A stretch of DNA of 64,000 bases, from assembly GCA_902729315.2 (NCBI GenBank), contig LR746264.1, positions 4,427,878 through 4,491,877 of the forward strand. Direction: 5' to 3'. The position numbers and the translations under genes are program-made. The stretch is from Spirodela intermedia. Its lineage: Eukaryota > Streptophyta > Magnoliopsida > Alismatales > Araceae. Shown here piece after piece: positions 1-12,182 of this stretch. The notes beneath the pieces were generated by a model that was not told the DNA's origin, searched no databases, and saw only the letters and a program-made list of their open reading frames with translations. Every line of letters starts with the position of its first letter. Within the stretch, counting starts at the first letter, position 1.

Positions 1-250
1 AACAAAGTTGCAGAAAACAATGGAGAAAAACGGGGGCTGGAATGGCAACTATGGGGAACAAAGAAGGGCAGCTGGCCGCGATTCTGCTGCCGGAGGCGAC
101 CAAGCAGCTCTGCTCATGCATCTTTCTGAGGATCAAGAAGATGGGCTGTTGCTTAAGTGGTGACGAGTGGAAAGGCCACACCCATCGGAGCACAGCGCCG
201 CCTGCTGGGGAGGAGAAGGAAAGAAGGGCACCATCACTTGTATTTATAGC
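1..250. other. Ambiguous gene edge at left border
   Basis: A coding-like patch is cut by the window edge and reads on both strands. On the plus strand one frame open from base 2 gives a hydrophilic peptide (MEKNGGWNGNYGEQRRAAG and on) that stops at a TGA near 163. On the minus strand a TATA-like TATAAATA (241-248) precedes an ATG at 121 that stays open to the edge, with a 10-codon upstream reading frame between them. A 117-residue plus frame (42-395) also exists but looks like a by-product. I recognise no family in any frame. Either a last exon on plus or a first exon on minus is possible. Confidence 0.25.
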
Positions 251-395
251 TAAGATCGACAAACCGATAATTGCATCAATGCCACCACACCCCACATTCA
301 GACCACACATGATAGATGCTTATTTAAACGTTGAACATTGTTGCAGTGTGACAAACAAATATCGTGGCCATCGTTATTTTGCACAATCAAGGTGA

Positions 396-2407
396 AATAT
401 TGATAAAATAATCGATATATTATGTGTACTACTTATCATGGTTATCGACGTTATGTTGCATATAGTAAAAGGTGAAATAAGACAAAGGGTATGTCAAAAA
501 TAGTAAGAATATGCTAAGACTTTTGTTGAACTCACATATCAACTTCAACTAATCACAAGCACAAAATAATGAAGAAATCTTACAAGAAAGGCCTGGATCA
601 TGTGACCGATCTTGCCTTTAAGAGTCAAAAGTTTTGATCATGAAAAATATGTAGAAGGATAATAAAGTAATTCAAAATGTTACCCATTAAGTCTAAATCA
701 CAACATATGAAAATAGACGTAGAGAAAATATGCACAGCAGTAAATTGGTCATTAGACATTTCAAAAAAGTGAAACATTTTTTAGATACAAACCTCTATCC
801 TTTGGAAAGATATTTAAAAGTTAAACACCACAAAACATAACGAAATTAAATTTTTTTTATTAAAGCTTGAAACCAAGTGTCGATAGCCAAAATATGGCTC
901 AATTTACAGCTGTTGTATAGGAGACAAAGAGAGAGAGAGAGAGAGAGAGAGAGGGGTGAGAGAACAAGAAGAAAATATGCTATTGGTTGTGTTGAAAGCC
1001 TAAAGAGTTTACACTAATGAAGCTATATGCTAAATATAGAAGAATGATAATATGTTCTTAACTTGAAATTGAGTGTTTCATTCCTTAGATCTAATAAATT
1101 CAATCTATTCTAGCTCAACATTGATGTTTACTGTAGGTCAACTAAGGTTATAATATTTAAAGAAGGCTAGTTGAAGCCACTACTTTTGTGGCTTCTGATA
1201 TTTTAAAATCATTTTTTTTAAAACATATTCCTTCATATTTAGAAAATCTAAAGTGGCTTTTTAAATAGTTTCTATTCAATCAATTTATTCACCATCAAGA
1301 ATAATTGGAAGTAAATAAAAATTTATATATTGAACAAGTTTTCATACCCATCATTTATTTCAACAACTCAAACTAAATCTAATGTACTAATCTTTACTTT
1401 CGGTCTGTGGTGATTTTATAAATATTAATATTTCCAATTTTAAAAAAATTGAATGATAATTTTGAGTAGCAAATTGAACAAATTTTTAGGATTGAAAACA
1501 CAACACAAATAATTTCTTATAATATTTTTTTGACATTTAGCATCATTACTATGTATTATCCGTGAATTTATTCTTAATTAATTTTATGCATATATTTGAG
1601 AAGTTATCTATGTGTATTACACAAATAATAAGTAATCATCATAATTCTATCCATTTATTTATCATATTTTTTTGTCATCATCAAAACTCCATATGTTAAT
1701 TAATGTTCCAACAAGTTTTTTTTTGGGCAATTGTTTTGAATTCGTTTTCTTTTGTTTCTAATTCTATTTTCTTCATTTAAACTTCTATTTGGATGCTTTT
1801 TTAATGGATTTATACATAAAACCCACAACTGAACAAAAATAGATTAAAACTAAAGGCTAGATCTTCATTCAATCATTAGTGTGGCAATTAAATATTTATA
1901 ATACATTTTAATTTTTATTTCTAGTTGTCTACATCAAAATACTTGAAGCAACAAAAGTTGCATCATACGTACAAATATTTTCCTTTTATTGTCATTTTCA
2001 TGGCAAGGGAGCCTATTGATAGATACTTTGCAAATACTCTTGGATGAGATAACAGCCACTTTGTAATATGTTCTAACTACTATTAAATTTTGAACCAATA
2101 GCCCACTCGAGTGATCGTTCCCAGCTCGAGGGTAAAGTTTCAAGCCGCCCATCAGGGCTGGGGGAGCCTTCCTTAGTTTGTGATTACACTGTTGGATTTG
2201 TTTCTGTTTAGACCCAACGGAGATTGCTCTCATGGGGAGCCAGCACGGTAACCAGACGAGAAAAGAAGGAAGATTATGGTCAAAACCCGGATCTAAAGAT
2301 CATCTTCATACGAGTAGTTTACAACGAGGGACGACCTCAGCAGGCAAATACAGATGTGATCATTTCAGAGGAACGTCCGGAACCAAGGCGGCTGAGATCT
2401 AATGACC
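396..2407. other. AT-rich intergenic stretch, no gene seen
   Basis: About 2 kb of AT-rich sequence with stops in all frames and no recognisable protein. It carries a (GA)n microsatellite at 929-953. The last 250 bases include the probable 3' untranslated region of the minus-strand LHCB1 gene that ends at 2408. Confidence 0.5.
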
Positions 2408-3208
2408 TCACTTGCCCGGGGCAAAGTTGGTGGCGAAGGCCCAGGCGTTGTTGTTGACGGGGTCGGCGAGGTGGTCGGCGAGGTTCTCCAGAGGGCCCTT
2501 CCCCGTGACGATGGCCTGCACGAAGAAGCCGAACATGGAGAACATGGCGAGCCTCCCGTTCTTGATCTCCTTCACCTTCAGCTCTGCGAAAGCTTCCGGG
2601 TCGTCGGCCAGGCCCAGCGGGTCGAAGCTCCCGCCGGGGTAGAGCGGGTCGGTGACCTCCCCCAGCGGCCCGCCGGCAATGCGGTAGCCCTCGACGGCGC
2701 CCATGAGGATAACCTGCGTGGCCCAGATGGCGAGGATGCTCTGAGCATGCACCAGGCTAGGGTTTCCCAGGTAGTCGAGCCCGCCCTCGCTGAAGATCTG
2801 AGAGCCGGCCTTGAACCAGACGGCCTCTCCGAACTTGACGCCGTTGCGAGCGAGCAGCTCAGGGAAGACGCAGCCGAGGGCGCCGAGCATGGCCCAGCGG
2901 GAGTGGATGACCTCCAGCTCCCGGTTCTTGGCGAAGGTCTCGGGGGCGGCGGAGAGGCCGGCTGTGTCCCAGCCGTAGTCGCCTGGGAACTCGCCGGTCA
3001 GGTAGGAGGGAGCCTCGCCGGAGAAGGGGCCGAGGTACTTGACGCGGTCGGGCCCGTACCAGGGGCTGCCGGAGGAGATGGGCTTCGGCTTGGCGGCCGT
3101 CTTCCTCATGGTGATTTTGCCCTCGCCGAGGACCTCGGAGGTGGCGGGGGCGAGCTTCACCGCCTGCCCGGCGAAGGAAGGGGAAGAGAGGGCCATGGTG
3201 GCTGCCAT
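2408..3208 (-). CDS. LHCB1: Chlorophyll a/b-binding protein of LHCII, type 1 (LHCB1)
   Basis: Antenna protein of photosystem II in the thylakoid. It binds chlorophyll a, chlorophyll b and carotenoids in the LHCII trimer and takes part in state transitions. The 266-residue product is full length for the family and intronless, as is usual for LHCB1. Residues 1-34 are the chloroplast transit peptide. The mature end RKTAAKPKP starts at 35 with the phosphorylatable Thr37. The trimer motif WYGPDR is at 50-55, helix B with [16 protein letters not shown] near 97-112, and helix A with [14 protein letters not shown] near 214-227. The start is the ATG at 3208 because the in-frame codon two positions upstream is GTG. 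Long open frames on the opposite strand are GC-bias shadows. Subtype LHCB1 rather than LHCB2 rests on the N-terminal RKTAAKPKP stretch. Confidence 0.97.
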   Translation of the reverse strand: MAATMALSSPSFAGQAVKLAPATSEVLGEGKITMRKTAAKPKPISSGSPWYGPDRVKYLGPFSGEAPSYLTGEFPGDYGWDTAGLSAAPETFAKNRELEVIHSRWAMLGALGCVFPELLARNGVKFGEAVWFKAGSQIFSEGGLDYLGNPSLVHAQSILAIWATQVILMGAVEGYRIAGGPLGEVTDPLYPGGSFDPLGLADDPEAFAELKVKEIKNGRLAMFSMFGFFVQAIVTGKGPLENLADHLADPVNNNAWAFATNFAPGK

Positions 3209-3299
3209 TTGCACCGGAGAAGGAGGCTGAGCTGAGAAGCGAGCCTGTGAGAATGGGTTGCACTGTCCGAGGTGAGGAGATATAGGTCAGACCCTCTCT

Positions 3300-3510
3300 C
3301 TTAAATACTGAGGAGAATGGAGAGAGTCATATAGGTAGGCTGCTTATCCTGTGATATCTAGTCGGATGCCGCCATTGGTTCGGCAGGCCACCCGTTTGTT
3401 AGTTTTACTCACCGGTTGGGCCTAAGCCCCACACATCAAGATATTCTATCTACGTGGCAGGTGGAGGCGTCATGTAAACCACAAATTTAGATACTTCCAT
3501 CCACGTGGCA
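3300..3510 (-). promoter_or_regulatory. LHCB1 light-responsive promoter
   Basis: Read on the minus strand, TATTTAAG (3300-3307) sits about 92 bases upstream of the start codon and is the probable TATA box. Upstream come GATAAG, an I-box (3343-3348), CCAAT (3374-3378), an ACGT core (3452-3455) and the palindromic G-box CACGTG (3502-3507, in the context CCACGTGG). This order of I-box, CCAAT and G-box is typical of CAB/LHC promoters. Roles are inferred from motif identity. Confidence 0.65.
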
Positions 3511-3514
3511 GATT

Positions 3515-4476
3515 GTGCTCCACAAATTTGGATTTTCATACCCGAGGGCACCATAGATGGATGGATTATGGATGGATTATTATAACACTTTAACAATCAT
3601 TTATTTAGTTTTTTGGAAAATGGATTAGTAAATATTTTAATTTCACATCATAGGACCCTCTCTATAGCACCCATTCAACCTACATTGATGAATAATTATT
3701 ATTCGATGTTATAAAAGTTTGAAGTCATCAAGGTGACAATGGTAATATAGGTAAGAGGACTTATTAGATATGCCAATGTGATTATTAAAGATATGAAAAA
3801 CTCTTACGGATATATCGAGAGGCATCTATGATCCAAACTTGTGAATAACCATACGAACTTAAAGTCCTGAAAAATAAACAAATAACTAAAACAGCCAGCC
3901 TCAAATAATGTATAGAGTCTTAAGTTTGCTAACCTCAAGTGAGTAATGATATAAAACAAATGGGAGAGTAAATTTAAGCTTTTGGTAGGGGTCATAAATG
4001 CAATTGAGCCAACTCTTTTTGTAGGAGGATATATGAGTTGTCCCATTAGACAAAAGTAATATGAGTGAGTCAAGCGACTTGGTTAGGGTAATGTGAGCAG
4101 TTTAAACCTCTGCAAATTGTACAATGATTCTAATATTTAATAATGACATGGTTTCAAGCTTAGTCTACTATTCAAAGGACACCTCCCTTGTTTATTACTA
4201 CCCTCATTGAGCACAAGTTAGATAGGCCTCTACACAACTAGATTCATGGCTTTAGTTGAGTAAACTGTAAATGTCAGATGCTAGCTCATTATTCTAAGTC
4301 GGTATTAGAATCATCCATAGTCAATGACCCTCATATAACAAGTGTGTAGAATCAATGTTATACATTTCTGAGATCTACACCTACTGACAAAGAAATCTTG
4401 ACTCCAATAGAGAAGTGATGGTTTTTTTAGCACAAAAAATGTATTAATGAATTGTTTAATTTATTTGAAATCTTTG
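3515..4476. other. Intergenic, nothing recognised
   Basis: AT-rich sequence between the LHCB1 promoter and the LTR that begins at 4477. All frames are short and none resembles a known protein. Confidence 0.5.
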
Positions 4477-6359
4477 TGATAAGTCTTCATTATCATGAAT
4501 TAATAATTAATAAATAATATAGTTTTAGCCTTAACTTATGATAAATAGACTTATATTTAAAATTGTGAAAAATGGTTTTCAGTTGATTAATGTAATTTTT
4601 TGACTAATTATATGATTTTATATAGTTTTATATAATTTTTATAATATTATTTTTGAGATAAATGAAGAAAAAAAAATTAAAATAAAAAAGATAGAAAAAA
4701 GAGGGGACCCATTGGCCAATCAGGCGCGCAAGTGGGTCGGAAGCATAATTGGGGTAGAGCCACAAGTAGGGGCTCGAACGACTATGAACCGATGGGGGCA
4801 CATGTGTGTCACTCTCCTTCTACGTCACTGGTGGCCAGTTAACTATGGGACAAAGAGTACTCATACATATGCGAGAAAGGGACTCATTGCTCTGAATGTG
4901 GCATTAGTATATATCCGTCTCAACATTCAGTGTATAACCAATGTCAGACTAAACCGGCGGTCACACTTCTCATAATATTCTAATAATTATAACAAAAAAT
5001 ATCCCTTATTTATAATAACGAGATACTATGATGATGTCACTTTATAAGGCTATTCGAGTACTTATTCACTCACTCTCATACAAGTAGGCGACCCGCATGG
5101 GTTCGAATCTTACTAGAGCTAAAATTCATATTTTTATCTAATTAAATCGTGTCATTCCTACAAATCACCAGTAAAGAATTAAGCTATCATAATCGCTCAA
5201 TCATCGACAAAAATGTCGTCAATACGATTCGCAGAATATTGTTACTAAAATTATTGAACTATTCATGATAAAAAGATCACAAATTCATTGAGTAAATCAT
5301 CTCTGATTGATCAACAAACAAGTCATCGTCAAAAAGAGGACAATCTACCAAGAGATGAGCCACCTCGTAAGAGTGTGAAAAATATAATGAAGAGCCTCTT
5401 CTTGTTGCGTGAACTTGACAATGAAGCTCCCTAACATGCACCTCACATCCATCCAGATCCTCTTTGTTGGGTGACAACCGTTAGAGAGCCGTAAAGTTGT
5501 CATTTTTCTGTTCTTTTGGGTGACAACCGCTGGAGACGATTCAATGACTCATTTATTAATCTCTAGACTTTGCAAGAAGATCTAGAGATTGCCCATGTCG
5601 TCCTTGTCCATAGAGAGTCTTCGAGGCCATAGACACTGCATGACAATCTTCCTAAATGTTCAGGATTTCGATACATCACCGCCACAACACTAAAACTCTA
5701 TTTTACTATTTTTTAATTATTTTGACTTCCACCATTATTTTCTAGACTTCGAAGAGAAATCTAACAAATGCCTAAGTCGTCTATGTCCAAAGAGAGCCTT
5801 TGAGGTCGTAGACATCATTCAATGACCTTTTCGAACACACAAAATTTCAACAATCACTATTGCGATGCCGAAACTCTGTCTTTCCTACTTCCAACTTAAT
5901 TTTTGTTTCATTTAATGATAATTTTTATGATTTAAAATTTCCAAACTACTCTTTATTCAATTATGATTCTTTTGACTTTTACAGATCTTAATTTCATTAA
6001 TTAAATCATCTGTAATTATTTACGTAAGAATCATCATGTGGAACTTTATTTCAGTCTGATTCATGTTCGTTGAGTGCTAACATCATCTTGACACCCACAC
6101 CCATATTTCCCTTTTTTATGAATTTTAAATATATTTTATTTTTATTTCTTAGTTTAAAATTTATAAAAAATTATATTCTTTGAGAAAAATTCTGAAATAT
6201 TGTGATTGATCTGAAAACTTTTTATTATTTTTTAAACTTTTATTTAATTATTATTTAATTATTTATTTGAAAATAATTTCAAAATTTTAAAATTTAATAT
6301 TTTCTAGTTTATAAATTTTAAACTTGAGTGATTTACTATACAATGACTAAGTTATATCA
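4477..6359 (+). mobile_element. Solo LTR, family A, copy 1 (1883 bp)
   Basis: Starts TGATAAGTCTTCATTATCAT and ends TATATCA, giving TG...CA ends. It aligns along its length with the LTR at 30462-32100. Flanks are CTTTG on the left and CTTTC on the right, a 4/5 match that could be an aged 5-bp target duplication. It is longer than copy 2, partly because of an internal tandem duplication offset by about 179 bases: two similar stretches begin TAGACTT at 5564 and 5743, while copy 2 has one. No internal coding region adjoins it, so it is best read as a solo LTR. Short minus-strand frames here (5277-5477) and in copy 2 (31158-31436) are homologous to each other but have no known domain. Confidence 0.7.
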
Positions 6360-6899
6360 CTTTCTAATAGTTATTAGAGCTCTTTAAATGACACAAAAGA
6401 CAATATTCAAATATGAGCTAATATCTCATTTTGGCAGTTTGGAATAATCATTTCAACAAATCATTTTCAAGACTATATGATCTTCTAGTTTGTTCAATAT
6501 CTACTTCTCACATAGTTTGTAAATTCCATCATTTGTCTTTTCCTTAAAAGATTGAAGTGTCACAAAATAACTTTGATTCAATCCCAAGACTCTATTATAT
6601 TTGTTTCATCATTACCAATGAAAAATAGATTAGAATGAAAGGCCATACTCTCCCCACATCTCTATTCTCCCCCATCTTCATCCACCCCTCGTTGTGTGCC
6701 TTCTAGGGGTACATTCCCACATTCCTACTCCTGCATGTCCCCTCTTCACATCCCCCCTTGCACTTCTCACAAAAGCCTGCTTGCCTCTACTCACACACAT
6801 CTACAATAGCCCACCTACATTTAACCTCATCTTCACTCACATTTCCCACTTAAGCCCCATCTAATAAAACCAAGAGTGGTACAATTATCCTCCATGATA

Positions 6900-9800
6900 A
6901 AAGGGTAATATGGTAATATAAAATATTTGAATTATATTACATAGAAAGTATAAATCACAAAAATAAGATTATGTATCAAACCACGTAAAATGTTCTCAAG
7001 AGTAAAGTAGTGACTAAAAATCTCAAAATAATCAAATATCTTTTAGAAAAATATTTTCTTAACAAGTATATGCATGCCCATACTCATTAAAAAGATCATT
7101 GAAGACACACAAGACCATTAATTTTAAAACAATTAATAGACTAACCAATATTTAAACTTGAATTTGTGTTAATATGATAACAAATGGCTTGGTTTCCAAC
7201 CATTGTTAAGAACTAGTGAATGTGTTGGTTTTAATGAAGCAACATTATAAAATTATTGAAACACTTTAGTAATTTTTGACTTGTGATTCAATAAGTAAAT
7301 CTAGATTCTTCATGTGTAATTTTTAATAAACATCATGAACCATCTTATTGCAAGATATTCAGAATAGATGATGGCCCCCAACATAACTAAGAATAAATGA
7401 GGATAAGTATCACTTTGTTTACTATTCAATTGATGTGAAGTAAGTTTATACTTTGCTAACTCATAAATATCACAATTTAAATTCTCAACATTTTATTTAG
7501 AAAATAAGTTCAGAAACATAATCTTCATCATTTGGAGTGAAGGAAGATTGAGAAAACAATGGTCACCAAAACTTCTCATTGCCAAGATAACAGTTCTAGG
7601 TCACAATTTTGAATGAAAGATGCAATTTTGCAATGTATACTTGACCTAATGCTCTAAGGTAGTGAGGTCTTTTGTACTTCTTAGTATGTTCAATTTTTTT
7701 ATAATCTTATCATGAACATCACATAGATCTCTATTAATGATCATTCCATTTTCTATGTCATCAATTAATTCATTAATAGATATAAGATTTGAGAAAATTT
7801 TATAAATATGCAGAAGATTGTTAATTATGTCAAAATATCCATCTTTACATTTGCTATTTCAATCACAATTATTAGTGATCTATTCGTCATGGTTTTTTTC
7901 CTACTACATGGACAATAATTATGTGTTAAAAAATAATTTCATCTATTTATACTTGGACAATATAAATGATGTTGAAAAAGAATTACATATGCCTTAACCT
8001 CCATGTAAGGATTGAAAAATTACTATCTGAAAGGACTAAAAATTGAGGAACCTCATCAAAGTGGCTTAAAGAGCAAAAGGCCACTACTAATTTCAATTTT
8101 TTAATCTTAGATGTTAGCCCTCTATATGTCTTTGTATTTTCGTCTTTAGCGTTGTAGGTATCTCATCCGCTGATTAATTCTAAGGTGAGTTTGACTCTTG
8201 TTTGAGGCCTCTCATAGAGCTTCTAATATCAATCTTGGGTGTGTGATGTTTGTATACAATAAGCACACCATAAGTTGTCCTTATAGTTACCATTCATCAT
8301 CCCTTGACCTTATTGTTGGGGTAAACTTTTGTCTACCTCATCTTAACGACAAAAACTAAGGTATTAATATTTTGTGGTTCTTTCATAAAGTTTGTCCTAG
8401 TTTCTTCATCACTTACTAATGCAATCACTTCCTCCAAGTCTGAGATCCTTTCTCATCCTAAAATTTGAGCTTCAACTAGATCATATTTAATGTTAATAGC
8501 AAAAAAAAATTATCAATATATTTTCAAAATAAAAATGCATTCTCTAGACCCCTTGTTGTGATTAACTTGTATCTATAAAGTTAATAGAACAAATATTATA
8601 GCTTGTTTGCATTAATCTGTAATAGATTTTATGTTTTACAACAAAGCCACCAATGTTCTTGTTATTCGATAGATTTGGGCTCTATCATATTTTTCTCAAG
8701 TATCCTTTGTTGTAGGGACTAAGTAATGTACATTGACTTCTAGAGTCATCTTTTATCATGATTATATTTTCCTTCTTTCATGACCTAAATCAGAAATTTG
8801 TTGATTTAAGCACTTGATCTAGCATATAAGTTTTCTTATACCTATAAGATCAACTTCAGTAAACTCAATCTGCTAAAGTAATTTGCTTCCATTAACTTAA
8901 TTTATTTAAAATAATTGGCAGTTCTAATTATAATTTAGAGTATACTAAAGAATTTGATGGTGAAGATGATATGTCAATGACTTCAAACCTGAGAATAGTT
9001 TCTCCTCAGCCAAGTATTATTATTCTCTCATTCTCTAAGAATACATAATGAGTCCAAATAGAGGAATAGAGGGTCATCTTGAAAGAGAAGATTGGAATGA
9101 TTCTTTCTAAGATGAATCAATCCATTATCTCACTCTAGGCAAAGAAGGAGAGGTAAGGGGGTTGAGGAAAGCCTTCACAATTACACAAATAACTAATAAA
9201 CACCAAAGATAAGCTAGCAAAACAAAACTTGAGAACTAGGGCAAATTAGATCTATCCACATGCAATCAGCTGTGAGTCTATGTAATATGACCAAAAGAAA
9301 CTTCAAGGAGCCACAAGAGGTCAGAAAAATCTCATTTGGGCGGTTTTGATGCCATGTCAAAGCTGCTTGACGTCACTGGTCACCAAATGAGAGACCACTA
9401 GCTAAGAGAGAGTTGTTGCTTTTGAGAAGAGGAGAGAGATGAAAGGGGTGAAAGAAAAAAATATAGATTATAATGTGAAAATGGTTTTACAAGTACCTAT
9501 AGAGGTCCTGACGAAATTAATTGGATCTAGTTAATAGAGGTTCACTTGCACCAAACTAGATTTGATCTGCAATGAAAGAGAAATAGTGTATGTATAATAT
9601 GATGAGGAACATTAATACAATTAAAACAAAATAACTAGTATTTTTGCAATCTTTCGTATGACGACAATTGAGGACTTGATATTTAGTAGAAGCTTTTTGT
9701 CCTCATTGTGTTTGGTGCTAAATCATTAAAGTTTCCTATTGCTTTTGTGCCTATTGTGTTTAGTGAAGAATTATTAATGTTGATGCATTTAATGTAAGTT

Positions 9801-9960
9801 CTTGGCATTGTGCTCATTTTTTTAAACTAAGCCCTTGGCATTCAATGTATGCTTCCTAAGACTGTTGTGATTGGTGGAGACTTGAGGTCTTCATGTTTAC
9901 CATGTTTGACTAAAGAGTAGAATAGTCATGGTGAGTTGAATCATTATAATGATTGAGGTG
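6900..9960 (-). mobile_element. Decayed Copia-type retrotransposon, minus strand
   Basis: Conceptual translation of the minus strand with frameshifts gives Copia gag around 8400-8530 (YDLVEAQILG, then ERISDLEEVIALVSDEE) and a zinc-knuckle-like LWCAYC...HTQD stretch near 8190-8290. A weaker integrase-like resemblance lies near 7370-7440. A primer-binding site at 9342-9354 and the adjacent LTR end fix the orientation: the 5' LTR lies to the right of 9355. Outer limits are estimates because I could not pair the two LTRs. No frame is intact, so the element is inactive. Confidence 0.5.
9342..9354 (-). other. Retrotransposon primer-binding site (initiator tRNA-Met type)
   Basis: On the minus strand TGGCATCAAAACC matches the initiator tRNA-Met primer-binding site TGGTATCAGAGCC at 10 of 13 positions, all three differences being transitions. 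It directly follows a CA dinucleotide, the expected end of a 5' LTR (CTTTGACA). Confidence 0.55.
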
Positions 9961-10979
9961 TTTAGATCAAAGTAAGAAATAGAAAAAAAGGGCAAACTGG
10001 GAAGAACAATTCATCCCACTCCTGGTTCCTAATGTTCCCATACTAGAACCAACAAGTTGCGAGTTTAGATATATCATAGATTTTCATTCTTTCACTTATA
10101 AGATCACTAATGTGATTGCCTAACTGACCCCCCCCCCCCAACTTTATTGATATACCAGCACCACATAAAGTCTAATCTTGTGGTAGCTATTCAACAATGA
10201 TGGTATCTATTGCTTTATCTTGGTTACACTTGAGGGAGATTAGTTGATTATGTTGTCTAGAGTTACAAATAAGTACAACTAGACTGTGTCAATTTGATTT
10301 CGTATCAACTTTTGGGTCTCATCCAACATCACACCATATCCTACCTAGTTCATGAGGGAAATCTTACCCCTACAAACTAAGAAATAATAATCAAAAATGA
10401 GTTTTACATGAATAAATAACTACTAGTGAGATAGATTTCAATAAATTCTTCTGCATAGCATTTATTGATGCATGAATTCATGATGTGTATGTACATTTCT
10501 TTTGTGAGTTATCATGTAATGCAAGCTAGAAGATGATATATTTTGGTAAATTACCTTAGTTGGTCATAAAGACTCAATTAGAGTGGAGAGAACAAGAAAG
10601 AGAACACCATTCACATGGGCCGATAATGTATATTCTAGATATTGAGAGCAAGAACAATAGAGAGAGCATAGTTAGTAGTGGCAAGTTAAGACGTGGATAA
10701 ATATAAATAAATATAATATTAAACCTTTATTTAAAAATAATAAATATCATGCCATCACTTACCCACAAACTTTGGGATCATGTAGGATAAGGCAAGCTCT
10801 GGCCCACTTTGCCAGCCCCAAACCCATTTGGTGATGCTCATAAATGTACAATAAATCTTAATTAAATTAGATATATGTTTTTTTAATAAAGGAAGGATAT
10901 TGACGTAATATCATATTCTTATTTATACATATATTTCTCATCATTTTATTCTTCTAGAATTTTAGGTGTAGTCCCATCT
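9961..10979. other. Intergenic, nothing recognised
   Basis: AT-rich sequence with a short poly-C run near 10130. No coding frame or structured repeat was recognised. Confidence 0.45.
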
Positions 10980-11240
10980 GTACTGGAACCTTCTAAAGCG
11001 GAGGTCCTCCGTTTGACCCACCTCCGCCTTGTGCCCAGCTGCCATTCGCTTTTTCCATTCTAGCCGCGTCCGCCTGTCCGCAACGAATCCAGTTGACCGG
11101 CGCTTTCCGGGGGGCGACTCACGTGGTCCGTTCAACTCGTTTCATGACAAATTGTTCTCCCCTCTCTGTCCCCACGTTGACTGGCGGGGTCAAGGCGATC
11201 GACCGCGTGTCGAGGGGCCAAGCCGTCCGTACAATAAAAT
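10980..11240. promoter_or_regulatory. GC-rich islet with W-box cores
   Basis: A sharply bounded GC-rich patch inside AT-rich DNA, about 1 kb upstream of the NAD kinase start codon. It carries W-box cores TTGAC at 11013-11017, 11093-11097 and 11177-11181, and one inverted (GTCAA, 11189-11193), plus ACGT in CTCACGTGG near 11119-11127. A 92-residue frame (11029-11307) crosses it but resembles nothing. A distal promoter element or an old gene fragment are both possible. Confidence 0.3.
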
Positions 11241-12182
11241 AATATATTTTATCCGTCTATTAATAAAGTCATTTTCTCTAATGGGAGAACTTTATATGTA
11301 TTTATAATCTCATAATCACGGGCATTAATATTTTTAGGAAAAAAATCCGATTTAAGTATCGTTTTTGGGAAATTTATATATAAACAAGCATGGTATTTAT
11401 TAGGACGTGCATTGATTGTATCCTAAAATATCCACATCTATTTTTTATTTGAAAACAGTCCCACTAACTACCCAAGGGTACATAATTAATTAGTGCAACT
11501 ATGGCGTATAATACATGCCATGTATAACTAACCATATTTCCATAAGGCTCTATAAGATTCTAAATATCATACTTACTCTCTCATAATTATTCTATTTATC
11601 CTCCTAAAACCAATGTGAGATTTCCATAAAAATGTATTTTCTTTTCATACATAATTTTTGAAATACCCTCATAAATGCTTAAATTATTATCCTGTCTTAA
11701 TCTACAGGCTTCCGATACATAATCATTAAGAGAAGCCCAATATAATGAATGGTAGGTGATTAATTCTTGAAGAACCAGAGGGCTTTCATACAAAATACTT
11801 CTCCAGAACAGAGATTCTACTAAGTTGTCGTCTCCTGGCATAGTAATGAATCCCCACCAAACCATACGGCCCACCTCCACCTTCCTCCCCGCCACGAGGA
11901 GAAGGGAGAGGAAGAGGGGGAGGGGTCTTGGGGGTGGGCCCACAACCCATCCCACCGAACCTCCCCAGCCCACGTCGGCGCCTCCTCTTTAACTCCCGCC
12001 CGCTCGCCTGCCCGCCTGCCCCGGCGGATTCATCGAGGAAGGGAGAGGGCTAGGTGGTAGATTTCTTGCGGTGGTATTCGGTTCTCTGATCCTGGCTTTC
12101 GCCCTGCCTGCTCTTCCTCGAGTTCCAGTTCTAAGCTTGAGTTGGGGGCGCAAAGTCGTTGCGGGGGCAGCGCCAATTCACC

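Noticed and set aside
2402-3235. 277-codon open frame antisense to LHCB1
   Set aside because: It mirrors the GC3-rich LHCB1 gene, has Gly/Ala/Glu-rich composition without domains, and disappears outside the LHCB1 coding region.
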